Below, in pieces: positions 35,001-44,900 of a DNA stretch of 64,000 nt. Both the position numbers and the translations under genes were made by a program. The notes below the pieces were generated by a model. It did no database searches. It saw nothing but the letters and a program-made list of their open reading frames with translations, and was not told where the DNA came from. The stretch's first letter is position 1; each line of letters opens with the position of its first letter. Source of the stretch: an uncultured Bacteroides sp. GTDB lineage: Bacteria; Bacteroidota; Bacteroidia; Bacteroidales; Bacteroidaceae. The DNA is taken from contig NZ_OY782493.1 in assembly GCF_963677715.1 (NCBI RefSeq), positions 372,001-436,000 of the forward strand. The letters run 5' to 3'.

Positions 35001-36637
35001 ATTACTAATTCTTCTCTGATGGGGTCGATAGGAGGGTTTGTCACTTGAGCAAATTGCTGCCGGAAATAGTTGTATAATAATTGCGGTTTATCTGAAAGAA
35101 CAGCTAATGGAGTATCATTGCCCATAGAGGCCATTGGTTCGGCACCAGTAGTACTCATCGGAGTAATGATTTTCTCTATATCCTCTTTTGAATATCCGAA
35201 AGCACGCAACATACGATCATAATTATCAACCGTATGTGAAACTTTACGTCCGCTTTTCAGCTCATCCAACTCTATGCGGTTGCTGGCCAGCCACATACGA
35301 TAAGGTTTAGCTTTTGCTAATACTTCTTTCAACTCATCATCGTAATATATTTTTCCTTCTTCCGTGTCGACTAATAATATTTTACCCGGTTGTAAACGTC
35401 CTTTTTCTTTAATATCTGCAGGCTCAAAATCCATTACCCCCACTTCAGATGCCACTACCATCATATCGTTGTGAGTGATTAAATAGCGTGCGGGGCGCAA
35501 TCCGTTTCTGTCTAGCATTCCACCTGCATATCTTCCGTCACTGAATAATAGCGCAGCAGGACCATCCCACGGCTCCATCAGAATGGAATGATATTCGTAG
35601 AAAGCTTTTAGTTCATCGCTGATAGGATTCTTATCATTAAAAGACTCAGGTACAAGCATAGCCATAGCATGTGGCAGACTCATCCCGGAAGCTATTAAGA
35701 ATTCCAATACATTATCTAGAGAAGCACTATCACTCATGCCCGGTTGGATAATGGGATGTATATCTTTGATATCTCCTAATTTCGAAGATGACAATACACT
35801 CTCTCTTGCCTCCATCCATGCACGATTGCCGCGAATGGTATTGATTTCACCGTTATGGGCCAACAAACGGAAGGGCTGTGCTAGGCTCCAGGTTGGAAAT
35901 GTGTTTGTACTGAAACGAGAGTGTACCAACGCCAGTCCGCTGGTGAAATAATTATTCGTTAAATCCGGAAAATAATTTCTTAATTGCAGGGAAGAAAGCA
36001 TCCCCTTATATATAATGTTTCTCGTAGAAAGAGAAACCACATAAAAATCTTTTTTGGTAGCAATTGAAGACGCTTCAATTTTGTTTTCTATTTTTTTACG
36101 TATTAAGTATAGTTTACATTCGGCCGTGTTTGTATCTGCAAACCCAGTGATGAATATTTGTTTAATATCTGGTTCGCTAGCTAAAGCGTCATGTCCGAGA
36201 ATAACTGGATTAGTCGGAACATTTCTTAAATGCATTAAAGTAAGTCCTTCCTTTTCTATTTCCTCGATAATGATACTGAGAATGCCGGCCTGATCCTTTT
36301 CATCTTTAGGCAGGAATAATAATCCGGTTCCATATTTTCCTTTTTCAGGAACCGGAATGCCTTGTAATAAAATAAATTCGTGAGGAATTTGAAGCATGAT
36401 GCCCGCGCCGTCTCCGGTTTTGTTATCTGCACCTTCTGCTCCGCGATGGCGCATGTTTTCAAGCACCTTTAATGCAGATTCAACAAGATCATGAGATTTA
36501 CCCCCATGAATATTTACTAACATGCCAACCCCACATGCATCATGCTCGTTGGCAGCACTGTATAGGCCTCGCTGCTCGGGCTGTTGCTGGTAAGGTATTG
36601 TGTCTGTTGCGTTGTTAAAAAGTTCTTTTTCTTTCAT
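32093..36637 (-). CDS. gltB: Glutamate synthase large subunit
   Basis: 1514 aa. It makes two glutamates from glutamine and 2-oxoglutarate. The nucleophile is Cys35 in DACGVGMLV, so a 34-residue propeptide must be removed. The order is glutaminase domain (to about 430), central domain, FMN/2-oxoglutarate synthase domain with a 3Fe-4S motif CVMMRKCHMNTCPVG (near 1135-1150) and GAKPGEGGQLPG, then a C-terminal GXGXG beta-helix (GGRIAVLPP, GGRVVVLGETG). It heads the gltB-gltD-asnB unit and is divergent from glmS across a 363-nt gap. Confidence 0.97.
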   Translation of the reverse strand: MKEKELFNNATDTIPYQQQPEQRGLYSAANEHDACGVGMLVNIHGGKSHDLVESALKVLENMRHRGAEGADNKTGDGAGIMLQIPHEFILLQGIPVPEKGKYGTGLLFLPKDEKDQAGILSIIIEEIEKEGLTLMHLRNVPTNPVILGHDALASEPDIKQIFITGFADTNTAECKLYLIRKKIENKIEASSIATKKDFYVVSLSTRNIIYKGMLSSLQLRNYFPDLTNNYFTSGLALVHSRFSTNTFPTWSLAQPFRLLAHNGEINTIRGNRAWMEARESVLSSSKLGDIKDIHPIIQPGMSDSASLDNVLEFLIASGMSLPHAMAMLVPESFNDKNPISDELKAFYEYHSILMEPWDGPAALLFSDGRYAGGMLDRNGLRPARYLITHNDMMVVASEVGVMDFEPADIKEKGRLQPGKILLVDTEEGKIYYDDELKEVLAKAKPYRMWLASNRIELDELKSGRKVSHTVDNYDRMLRAFGYSKEDIEKIITPMSTTGAEPMASMGNDTPLAVLSDKPQLLYNYFRQQFAQVTNPPIDPIREELVMSLTEYIGAVGMNILTPSESHCKMVCINHPILSNTQLDILCNIRYKGFNTVKLTMLFEVAKGKNGLQESLTDLCKMAEDSVTEGVNYIVLTDRGIDATHAAIPSLLAVSAVHHHLISVGKRVQTALIVESGEIREVMHAALLLGFGASAINPYMAFAILDKLVNSKSIQLDYATAEKNYTKAICKGLLKVISKMGISTIRSYRGAKIFEAVGLSEELSNAYFGGISSSIGGIRLDEIAKDAIIFHDEGFIPEKIEGLLVNKGLYAYRTDGEHHAWNPETISTLQLATRLGSYKKFKEFTKMVDEKENSIFLRDFLTYKRKPISIDKVEPIENIMKRFVTGAMSYGSISREAHETMAIAMNKIHGRSNTGEGGEDSSRFIPREDGTSLRSAIKQVASGRFGVTTEYLVNADEIQIKIAQGAKPGEGGQLPGYKVDQVIAKTRHSIPGISLISPPPHHDIYSIEDLAQLIFDLKNVNPKAVIAVKLVAETGVGTIAAGVAKAKADLIVISGAEGGTGASPASSIRYAGISPELGLSETQQTLVINGLRGQIKLQTDGQLKTGRDIVLMAMLGAEEFGFATSALIVLGCVMMRKCHMNTCPVGVATQNEELRKRFHGRSEYLINFFTYLAQEVREHLAEIGFEKLDDIIGRTDLIERKADDGIEKHSLLNFSKLLANIDNGASIRHMINQDHGVSKVKDVEIIRAATDAIEKEKEMSLEYTIANTDRAVGAMLSGAIASKHGEKGLPEHTLSIKFKGSAGQSFGAFLVPGVSFKLEGEANDYLGKGLSGGRIAVLPPVRSNFEAECNTIAGNTLLYGATSGEVYINGRVGERFAVRNSGATAVVEGVGDHCCEYMTGGRVVVLGETGKNFAAGMSGGVAYVWNKKGNFDFFCNMEMVELSLIEEASYRKELHELIRQHYLYTGSKLARTILDDWGRYVDEFIQIVPIEYKKVLQEEQMRKLQQKIADMQRDY

Positions 36638-36689
36638 TACCTTTAGCTTATTTGTATGATAATACCTGTTGTTGTATCAAAATGTCCTG

Positions 36690-36697
36690 CAAATATA
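36690..36697 (-). promoter_or_regulatory. -7 promoter element of gltB
   Basis: TATATTTG followed by C on the minus strand, 52 nt upstream of the gltB start. The 363-nt divergent gap to glmS is otherwise very AT-rich with no supported gene or riboswitch. Confidence 0.55.
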
Positions 36698-36966
36698 TGA
36701 AATTAATTTCATAATGTTATGATTATATTGTTTTTGTCTTTTATTAAATGACTTTTAAATTGATTTTAATTATGATTTATAACAAAATTAACTATATAAA
36801 TAACATTGTGTAACCAGTTTGGTTTATTTCTGTTTTAATTCGGATATTCGCTTGTTGATGCTTTCTGTTTATATATTGATAGCTATTTCATCAAAAAAGT
36901 TATATTTGTGTATGTTTATGTCAAATTTTTAATTGGTATTATAATCTTTATGTTATTCATAATATG

Positions 36967-36974
36967 TATCTTTG
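36967..36974 (+). promoter_or_regulatory. -7 promoter element of glmS
   Basis: TATCTTTG followed by C, 26 nt before the glmS ATG. It matches TAnnTTTG. The leader is too short for a glmS ribozyme. Confidence 0.65.
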
Positions 36975-37000
36975 CCCTCGAAATAAAAACATAATAGAAT

Positions 37001-38845
37001 ATGTGCGGAATAGTAGGCTATATTGGTAAAAGAGATGCCTATCCCATACTTATCAAGGGGTTGAAACGACTGGAATACCGTGGGTATGATAGTGCAGGGG
37101 TAGCGTTAATCAGTAATAACCAGGAATTAAACGTTTATAAGACTAAAGGGAAAGTGTCCGATCTCGAAAATTTCGTTGTTCAAAAAGATATTTCCGGTAA
37201 CATAGGCATTGCTCATACGCGTTGGGCTACACATGGAGAGCCTTGTTCCCAAAACGCTCATCCTCATTTCTCCTCTTCAGAATCACTTGCTCTTATCCAT
37301 AACGGCATTATTGAAAACTATGCTGTTCTCAAAGAAAAACTTCAGGCTAAAGGTTATACATTTAAAAGCAGTACCGATACAGAGGTACTCGTTCAACTTA
37401 TTGAATACATCAAAGTAACCAATAAGCTTGATTTACTAACAGCTGTTCAGCTTGCATTGAGTCAGGTAATAGGAGCTTATGCAATTGCTATATTGGAAAA
37501 AAATCATCCGGATGAGATTATTGCGGCTCGCAAAAGCAGTCCATTAGTTGTCGGCATCGGGAAGGATGAATTCTTTTTGGCATCAGATGCTACTCCTATT
37601 GTAGAGTATACGGATAAAGTGGTGTACTTAGAAGATGAAGAGATCGCCCTGATTCATCGTAATAAAGACTTTAAAGTGGTGAATCTTAATAATGTAGAGA
37701 TGACACCTGAAATTAAGAGTGTGAAACTTAATTTGGGGCAATTAGAAAAGGGTGGCTATCCGCATTTCATGCTGAAGGAAATAGCCGAGCAACCCGATTG
37801 CATTCATGATTGCATGCGTGGTCGTATTAACGTTGAGGGCTCAAGCGTAGTGCTTTCTGCTGTAATAGATTATAAAGAGAAGTTGCTTAATGCAAAGCGT
37901 TTTATTATTGTTGCTTGCGGAACGTCGTGGCATGCCGGATTAATTGGTAAGCATTTGATAGAAAGTTTTTGCCGTATCCCTGTGGAGGTAGAGTATGCAT
38001 CCGAGTTTCGATACCGTGATCCGGTCATCAATTCAGATGATGTTGTCATTGCTATCTCTCAATCGGGCGAGACAGCTGATACGTTGGCTGCCATAGAGTT
38101 GGCAAAGAGTAAAGGAGCTTTTATCTATGGTATATGTAATGCCATTGGTTCTTCTATTCCGCGTGCTACAAACACCGGTTCGTATATACATGTTGGTCCT
38201 GAAATAGGTGTAGCATCTACAAAAGCTTTTACAGGGCAGGTAACCGTACTCACTATGTTAGCTCTGACACTTGCCAGAGAGAAGAAAACAATCACTGATG
38301 AAGAATTCTTTCGAATAGTGAAAGAACTTAATGGTGTTCCTGCTAAGATGAAAGAGGTACTGAAATTGAACGATAAAATAGCTGAATTAGCTAAAATATT
38401 CACATATGCTCATAACTTCATCTATTTAGGTCGCGGATATAATTATCCGGTGGCATTAGAGGGGGCGTTGAAGCTTAAGGAAATATCTTATATACATGCC
38501 GAGGGTTATCCCGCAGCAGAAATGAAGCATGGACCCATTGCGTTGATTGATGCTGAAATGCCTGTAGTTGTCATTGCTACTCATAATGGGCTATACGAAA
38601 AAGTGCTCAGTAATATTCAGGAGATTAAAGCACGTAAGGGCAAGGTTATAGCTCTGGTAACACAGGGCGATACCTTTATAAGTAAGATAGCCGATTTTTG
38701 TATCGAATTGCCGAAAACAATAGAATGTCTCGATCCGTTAATTACCACTGTGCCGCTTCAATTACTTGCTTATCACATAGCTGTGTGCAAAGGTATGGAT
38801 GTTGATCAGCCCAGAAATCTGGCAAAATCAGTAACAGTGGAATGA
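37001..38845 (+). CDS. glmS: Glutamine-fructose-6-phosphate aminotransferase
   Basis: 614 aa. It makes glucosamine-6-phosphate for peptidoglycan and other glycans. MCGIVGYIG gives nucleophile Cys2. The glutaminase part has YRGYDSAG, HTRWATHGEP and NGIIENY. Two SIS domains follow (CGTSWHAGLIGKHL, ISQSGETADTLAA near 350, and a second near 470-600), ending QPRNLAKSVTVE as in all GlmS. It is the first gene of a plus-strand unit with a PurF-like gene, carA and carB, with 63 nt to the next gene. Confidence 0.97.
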   Translation: MCGIVGYIGKRDAYPILIKGLKRLEYRGYDSAGVALISNNQELNVYKTKGKVSDLENFVVQKDISGNIGIAHTRWATHGEPCSQNAHPHFSSSESLALIHNGIIENYAVLKEKLQAKGYTFKSSTDTEVLVQLIEYIKVTNKLDLLTAVQLALSQVIGAYAIAILEKNHPDEIIAARKSSPLVVGIGKDEFFLASDATPIVEYTDKVVYLEDEEIALIHRNKDFKVVNLNNVEMTPEIKSVKLNLGQLEKGGYPHFMLKEIAEQPDCIHDCMRGRINVEGSSVVLSAVIDYKEKLLNAKRFIIVACGTSWHAGLIGKHLIESFCRIPVEVEYASEFRYRDPVINSDDVVIAISQSGETADTLAAIELAKSKGAFIYGICNAIGSSIPRATNTGSYIHVGPEIGVASTKAFTGQVTVLTMLALTLAREKKTITDEEFFRIVKELNGVPAKMKEVLKLNDKIAELAKIFTYAHNFIYLGRGYNYPVALEGALKLKEISYIHAEGYPAAEMKHGPIALIDAEMPVVVIATHNGLYEKVLSNIQEIKARKGKVIALVTQGDTFISKIADFCIELPKTIECLDPLITTVPLQLLAYHIAVCKGMDVDQPRNLAKSVTVE

Positions 38846-38908
38846 TGTTTATTCAATTCAAAATGATTATCTCTGATTGTAAGAATCGCTTAATAGTAAA
38901 TAGATAAG

Positions 38909-40792
38909 ATGGAACAGTTGAAACATGAATGTGGCGTTGCCATGATTCGCTTACTTAAGCCCCTGGAATATTATCAGCAAAAATACGGGACTTGGATGTA
39001 CGGTTTGAATAAGCTCTATCTTCTGATGGAGAAACAACATAACCGTGGGCAAGAGGGTGCTGGTTTGGCATGTGTCAAGTTAGAGTCTAATCCAGGAGAA
39101 GAGTATATGTTTCGTGAGCGTGCTTTGGGGTCGGGAGCCATTACCGAGATATTTGGTAATGTGCAAAGCTATTTTAAAGATATTGCGCCGGATTTACTAA
39201 GCAATGCTGATTATGCAAAGCGATGCCTGCCTTTTGCCGGAGAGGTTTATATGGGGCATTTAAGATACAGCACTACGGGGAAATCGGGTATAACATATGT
39301 ACACCCTTTCTTACGGCGAAACAATTGGCGGGCTAAAAATCTGGCTTTGTGCGGGAACTTTAATATGACGAATGTGGATGAAATCTTCTCGAAGATTACT
39401 GCCATTGGTCAGCATCCACGTAAGTATGCCGATACCTATATTATGCTCGAACAGATGGGGCATCGACTGGATAGGGAGGTCGAACGTTTATATCGTGCGT
39501 GCGAAGATGAAGGTTTGACCGGAATGGATATAACTCATCAAATAGAGGAACGTATTGATCTGTCCAATGTTCTTAAAACGACAACCAAGGAATGGGACGG
39601 CGGCTATGTGGTTTCCGGAATGACAGGTAGCGGTGAATCTTTTGCTGTACGCGATCCTTGGGGCATTCGCCCTGCTTTTTGGTATATGGATGATGAGGTT
39701 GCTGTCTTAGCCTCTGAGCGTCCGGTTATTCAAACAGCTTTTAATGTTCCGGTAGAATCAATCAAAGAACTTCAGCCCGGCGAAGCCATTATTTTGAATA
39801 AAGCGGGCAAGATGCATCTTTCTCAAATAAATAAAGTCCAAGAAATCAGATCATGCTCTTTTGAGCGCATCTATTTTTCACGTGGTAGTGATGTCGACAT
39901 ATATAAAGAGAGAAAGAGGCTGGGAGAGAAACTGGTGGAACCGATATTGAAAGCCATTAATCATGATGTAGAACATACTGTTTTTTCTTTCATTCCTAAT
40001 ACTGCTGAAGTGGCTTTTTATGGTATGCTTGAGGGATTTGATAATTATTTAAATGAACTTAAGGTGCAGCGTATCGAGGCTTTAAAGCATAATCCTACGC
40101 ATGAGGAGTTGGAGAAGATTCTTTCTATGCGCATACGTAGTGAAAAAGTGGCGATAAAAGATATTAAACTTCGCACGTTTATAGCTGAAGGTAACAGTCG
40201 CAACGACTTAGCTGCACATGTTTATGATATTACGTATGGTAGTTTGAAGCCTCATGAAGATAATCTGGTGATCATTGATGATAGTATTGTGCGTGGAACC
40301 ACATTGAAGCAGAGTATTATAGGTATTCTGGACCGTTTGAATCCTAAAAAGATTGTTATTGTTTCTTCTTCACCGCAAGTACGTTTTCCCGATTATTATG
40401 GTATTGACATGGCCCGAATGAATGAATTCATTGCTTTTAAAGCAGCTGTTGAACTACTCAAAGAAAGAGATATGAAAGACGTCATTGAACGTGCATATAA
40501 TAAGGCGAAAGAACAACTCAGATTACCTAAAGAGCAGATGGTGAATTATGTGAAGGAAATATATGCACCTTATACTGATGAAGAGATTTCTGCTAAAATG
40601 GTAGAGCTTCTTACACCCAAAGGTACACATGCCAAAGTCGAAATAGTCTATCAGCACTTGGAAGGGTTGCATGAGGCTTGTCCGAATCACAGAGGCGATT
40701 GGTATTTTAGCGGCGATTATCCGACTCCTGGAGGTGTGAAGATGGTGAATGAGGCGTTTATAGATTATATTGAACAGGTATATCAATTTTAA
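38909..40792 (+). CDS. PurF-like amidophosphoribosyltransferase, long form
   Basis: 627 aa, longer than the ~470-510 aa usual for PurF. The N-terminal glutaminase has nucleophile Cys8 (HECGVAM), needing removal of a 7-residue propeptide, then HNRGQEGAG, GHLRYSTTG and a CGNFN segment. FAVRDPWGIRP and CSFERIYFSRGSDVD match PurF. The phosphoribosyltransferase PRPP motif VIIDDSIVRGTT lies near 452. An insertion of ~50 residues before it and an extra C-terminal ~100 residues are unlike classical PurF. It may be the first enzyme of purine synthesis or a paralog tied to this amidotransferase operon; I favour a PurF-type activity but not certainty. Confidence 0.8.
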   Translation: MEQLKHECGVAMIRLLKPLEYYQQKYGTWMYGLNKLYLLMEKQHNRGQEGAGLACVKLESNPGEEYMFRERALGSGAITEIFGNVQSYFKDIAPDLLSNADYAKRCLPFAGEVYMGHLRYSTTGKSGITYVHPFLRRNNWRAKNLALCGNFNMTNVDEIFSKITAIGQHPRKYADTYIMLEQMGHRLDREVERLYRACEDEGLTGMDITHQIEERIDLSNVLKTTTKEWDGGYVVSGMTGSGESFAVRDPWGIRPAFWYMDDEVAVLASERPVIQTAFNVPVESIKELQPGEAIILNKAGKMHLSQINKVQEIRSCSFERIYFSRGSDVDIYKERKRLGEKLVEPILKAINHDVEHTVFSFIPNTAEVAFYGMLEGFDNYLNELKVQRIEALKHNPTHEELEKILSMRIRSEKVAIKDIKLRTFIAEGNSRNDLAAHVYDITYGSLKPHEDNLVIIDDSIVRGTTLKQSIIGILDRLNPKKIVIVSSSPQVRFPDYYGIDMARMNEFIAFKAAVELLKERDMKDVIERAYNKAKEQLRLPKEQMVNYVKEIYAPYTDEEISAKMVELLTPKGTHAKVEIVYQHLEGLHEACPNHRGDWYFSGDYPTPGGVKMVNEAFIDYIEQVYQF

Positions 40793-40825
40793 GAAAATTA
40801 GTGATTTAGAATATTGAAGACTGTA

Positions 40826-41911
40826 ATGCAACAAAGAAATGTAACTTTAATCCTTGACGACGGGAGCCGTTTCCACGGGAAGTCGTTTGGCTACGAGAAG
40901 CCAGTGGCAGGTGAAGTAGTTTTTAATACAGCCATGACCGGATATCCGGAAAGTTTAACTGATCCTTCTTATGCCGGCCAATTAATGACACTTACCTATC
41001 CATTGATTGGTAACTATGGAGTTCCGCCTCTTATGTTGGAGTCTAATGGGTTATCCACTTTTATGGAAAGTGAGAGGATTCATGCCGAAGCTATAATTGT
41101 GAGCGACTATTCTTGTGAATATAGTCATTGGAATGCTCAGGAGAGCCTTTCTGAATGGCTAAAGCGTGAACATATTCCCGGCATAACCGGCATTGATACA
41201 CGTGAACTCACCAAAGTTCTTCGCGAACATGGTGTAATGATGGGCAAGATTATTTTTGACGATGATGCTCAAAATGTACCAGAGGCAATTTATAGTGGAG
41301 TGAACTATGTTGATAAGGTCTCTTGCAAAAAGGTGATTCGCTATAATGAAGGTGAAGATAAGAAAAAAGTCGTGCTCGTTGATTGTGGAGTAAAAAGCAA
41401 TATCATTCGGTGTTTCCTTAAACGGGATGTAGAGGTGATTCGTGTACCTTGGAATTATGATTTCACCGTTTTACAATATGATGGATTATTTATTAGTAAC
41501 GGGCCGGGTGATCCTGATACGTGTGATGCTGCTGTGCAAAACATACGTAAAGCTATGCAGAATCCTAAATTACCCATCTTTGGAATATGTATGGGGAATC
41601 AATTACTCTCTAAGGCCGGAGGCGCTACAATTTATAAATTGAAATACGGTCATCGTAGTCATAACCAGCCGGTACGTATGGTAGGCACTAACCGTTGTTT
41701 TATTACCAGTCAGAACCACGGTTATGCAGTAGATAATAATACGTTGGGAGTTGATTGGGAGCCGCTTTTTATTAATATGAACGATGGGTCTAACGAAGGA
41801 ATCAGGCACAAATCAAATCCTTGGTTCTCGGCTCAGTTTCACCCTGAAGCAGCAAGTGGGCCTAAAGATACCGAATTTTTGTTCGATGAGTTTGTTAACC
41901 TGCTAAAATAA
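40826..41911 (+). CDS. carA: Carbamoyl-phosphate synthase small subunit
   Basis: 361 aa from the ATG at 40826; an in-frame TTG at 40814 would add four residues. It hydrolyses glutamine for carbamoyl phosphate. The N-terminal CarA domain opens VTLILDDGSRFHGKSFG and has FNTAMTGYPESLTDPSY. The class I amidotransferase triad is Cys in IFGICMGNQLL and His/Glu in SAQFHPEAASGP. It is 33 nt after the PurF-like gene and 6 nt before carB. Confidence 0.96.
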   Translation: MQQRNVTLILDDGSRFHGKSFGYEKPVAGEVVFNTAMTGYPESLTDPSYAGQLMTLTYPLIGNYGVPPLMLESNGLSTFMESERIHAEAIIVSDYSCEYSHWNAQESLSEWLKREHIPGITGIDTRELTKVLREHGVMMGKIIFDDDAQNVPEAIYSGVNYVDKVSCKKVIRYNEGEDKKKVVLVDCGVKSNIIRCFLKRDVEVIRVPWNYDFTVLQYDGLFISNGPGDPDTCDAAVQNIRKAMQNPKLPIFGICMGNQLLSKAGGATIYKLKYGHRSHNQPVRMVGTNRCFITSQNHGYAVDNNTLGVDWEPLFINMNDGSNEGIRHKSNPWFSAQFHPEAASGPKDTEFLFDEFVNLLK

Positions 41912-41917
41912 TCGACA

Positions 41918-44900
41918 ATGATAATAAGAGAAGATATAAAAAAAGTATTGCTGTTAGGTTCCGGTGCTTTGAAAATTGGCGAAGCCGGTGAGTTTGATTA
42001 TTCCGGTTCCCAGGCACTGAAAGCCCTCAAAGAAGAGGGGATAGAGACAGTTCTTATCAATCCTAATATCGCTACAGTACAAACAAGTGAAGGAGTGGCC
42101 GATCAGATTTATTTCTTACCTGTCACTCCTTATTTTGTAGAGAAGGTGATTCAGAAAGAAAAGCCACAGGGCATTCTGCTTGCTTTTGGAGGACAGACAG
42201 CACTCAACTGCGGCGTTGAACTTTACAAATCGGGCGCTCTTGAAAAATATAATCTCGAGGTACTTGGTACCCCTGTACAGGCTATTATTGATACGGAAGA
42301 TCGCGAATTGTTTGTTAACAAACTAAATGAAATCAATGTAAAAACCATAAAGAGCCAAGCAGTAAAGAATATCATTGATGCACGTCGTGCAGCTAAAGAG
42401 CTTGGTTATCCGGTTATTATTCGTGCAGCTTATGCATTGGGTGGCTTAGGCTCAGGGTTTTGCGATAATGAAGCAGAACTGGATCGAATTTCCGAGAAAG
42501 CATTTTCATTCTCTCCTCAGGTATTGGTAGAGAAGAGCTTGAAAGGGTGGAAGGAAGTAGAATATGAAGTTGTGCGTGATCGTTTTGATAATTGCATTAC
42601 GGTTTGTAATATGGAGAATTTTGATCCGCTAGGTATTCATACGGGCGAATCAATCGTTATTGCTCCATCTCAGACCCTTACTAATGCCGAATATCATAAA
42701 CTTCGTGAACTTGCCATTCGCATCATCCGTCACATAGGTATTGTGGGCGAATGCAATGTGCAATACGCTTTTGACCCCGAATCCGAAGATTATCGGGTCA
42801 TTGAAGTAAATGCCCGTTTGAGTCGTTCTTCTGCCTTAGCTTCCAAAGCTACCGGCTACCCGCTTGCTTTTGTTGCTGCCAAGTTAGGGCTGGGCTATGG
42901 ATTATTTGATTTAAAAAACTCAGTTACCAAAACTACATCAGCATTCTTTGAACCTGCACTCGACTATGTGGTTTGTAAAATACCACGTTGGGATTTAGGT
43001 AAGTTCCATGGGGTAGATCGCGAGTTGGGCTCTTCCATGAAATCGGTTGGTGAAGTGATGGCTATTGGCCGTACTTTCGAGGAAGCCATACAGAAAGGAC
43101 TTCGAATGATTGGTCAGGGTATGCACGGTTTTGTAGGCAATAAAGAACTGGTTATCTCCGATATCGATAAGTCTTTGCGCGAACCTACTGACAATCGTAT
43201 ATTTGTTATATCGAAGGCGTTTCGTGCCGGATATACGGTCGATCAAATTCATGAACTAACCAAGATTGATAAATGGTTTCTTCAGAAATTGATGAATATT
43301 ATCCGAACCTCCAGTGAGTTGCATCAATGGGAGAAAGAGAAAAAGCCACTTTCTACGCTTCCGGCAGAATTATTGCTGAAGGCTAAAAAAGAAGGCTTTT
43401 CCGATTTTCAGATAGCTCGTGCTACCGGATTTGATGGAGAAATGGAAAAAGGTATTCTAGAAGTTCGTGACTATCGCAAGAGCATTGGTATTATTCCGGT
43501 AGTGAAGCAAATTGATACGCTTGCTGCCGAATATCCTGCACAGACCAATTACTTATATCTTACTTATAACGGTACTGCCAATGACGTGACTTATCTGGGC
43601 GATCATAAATCTATCGTGGTGTTGGGCTCGGGAGCTTACCGAATAGGCTCCTCTGTAGAATTCGATTGGTGCGGAGTACAGGCTTTAAATACAATCCGCA
43701 AAGAAGGTTGGCGCAGTGTAATGATCAACTACAATCCCGAAACTGTTTCTACCGACTATGATATGTGCGATCGTCTTTACTTTGACGAACTTACTTTTGA
43801 ACGTGTAATGGATATTTTAGAGTTGGAGAATCCGCACGGAGTGATCGTGTCTACCGGCGGACAGATACCAAATAATCTTGCCATGCGCCTAGATGAGCAG
43901 GAGGTTCATATTTTAGGTACTACTGCTAAGAGCATTGATAATGCTGAAGATCGTGAGAAATTCTCGGCTATGCTCGATCGTATAGGGGTAGACCAACCCC
44001 GTTGGCGCGAACTGACTTCACTGGAAGATATTAATCTATTTGTTGAAGAAGTGGGCTTTCCTGTATTGGTGCGCCCTTCATACGTCCTTTCGGGTGCAGC
44101 GATGAATGTTTGTTCCAATGATGAAGAGCTGGAACGTTTTCTAAAGTTGGCAGCCAATGTTAGTAAGAAACATCCTGTGGTAGTAAGCCAATTTATCGAA
44201 CATGCCAAAGAGGTGGAAATGGATGCGGTGGCCAAAGACGGTGATATCGTGGCTTATGCTATTAGTGAGCATATAGAGTTTGCTGGAGTGCATAGCGGAG
44301 ATGCTACTATACAATTTCCTCCGCAAAAACTCTATGTAGAAACCGTGCGACGTATTAAACGTATTAGCCGGGAGATAGCAAAAGAGCTCAATATTTCAGG
44401 CCCGTTCAATATTCAATTCCTTGCTCGTGAGAATGATATTAAGGTAATAGAATGTAACCTTCGTGCTTCCCGTAGTTTTCCTTTTGTTAGTAAGGTATTG
44501 AAGATTAACTTCATAGAATTGGCTACTAAAGTTATGCTTGGCTTGCCGGTAGAGAAACCTTCAAAAAATCTTTTCGATCTGGATTATGTGGGCATCAAAG
44601 CCTCTCAGTTCTCCTTTAATCGTTTGCAAAAGGCTGATCCGGTGTTGGGCGTGGATATGGCTTCTACAGGTGAAGTGGGCTGTATCGGTTCTGATACTTC
44701 CAGCGCTGTACTTCAGTCTATGTTATCCGTAGGGCAACGTATACCGAAGAAAAGTATTCTTCTTTCTACAGGAACGCCAAAGCAGAAAGCCGATATGATA
44801 GACGCAGCCCGATTACTGGAGGAGAAAGGATATAAATTATTCGCTACGCGAGGTACGCATAATGCATTGCTCGAAAATAATATTGAAAGCACCTTGGTTT

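Noticed and set aside
36638..37000. glmS ribozyme or riboswitch in front of glmS
   Set aside because: The predicted leader is under 30 nt and the divergent gap is AT-rich with no conserved core.
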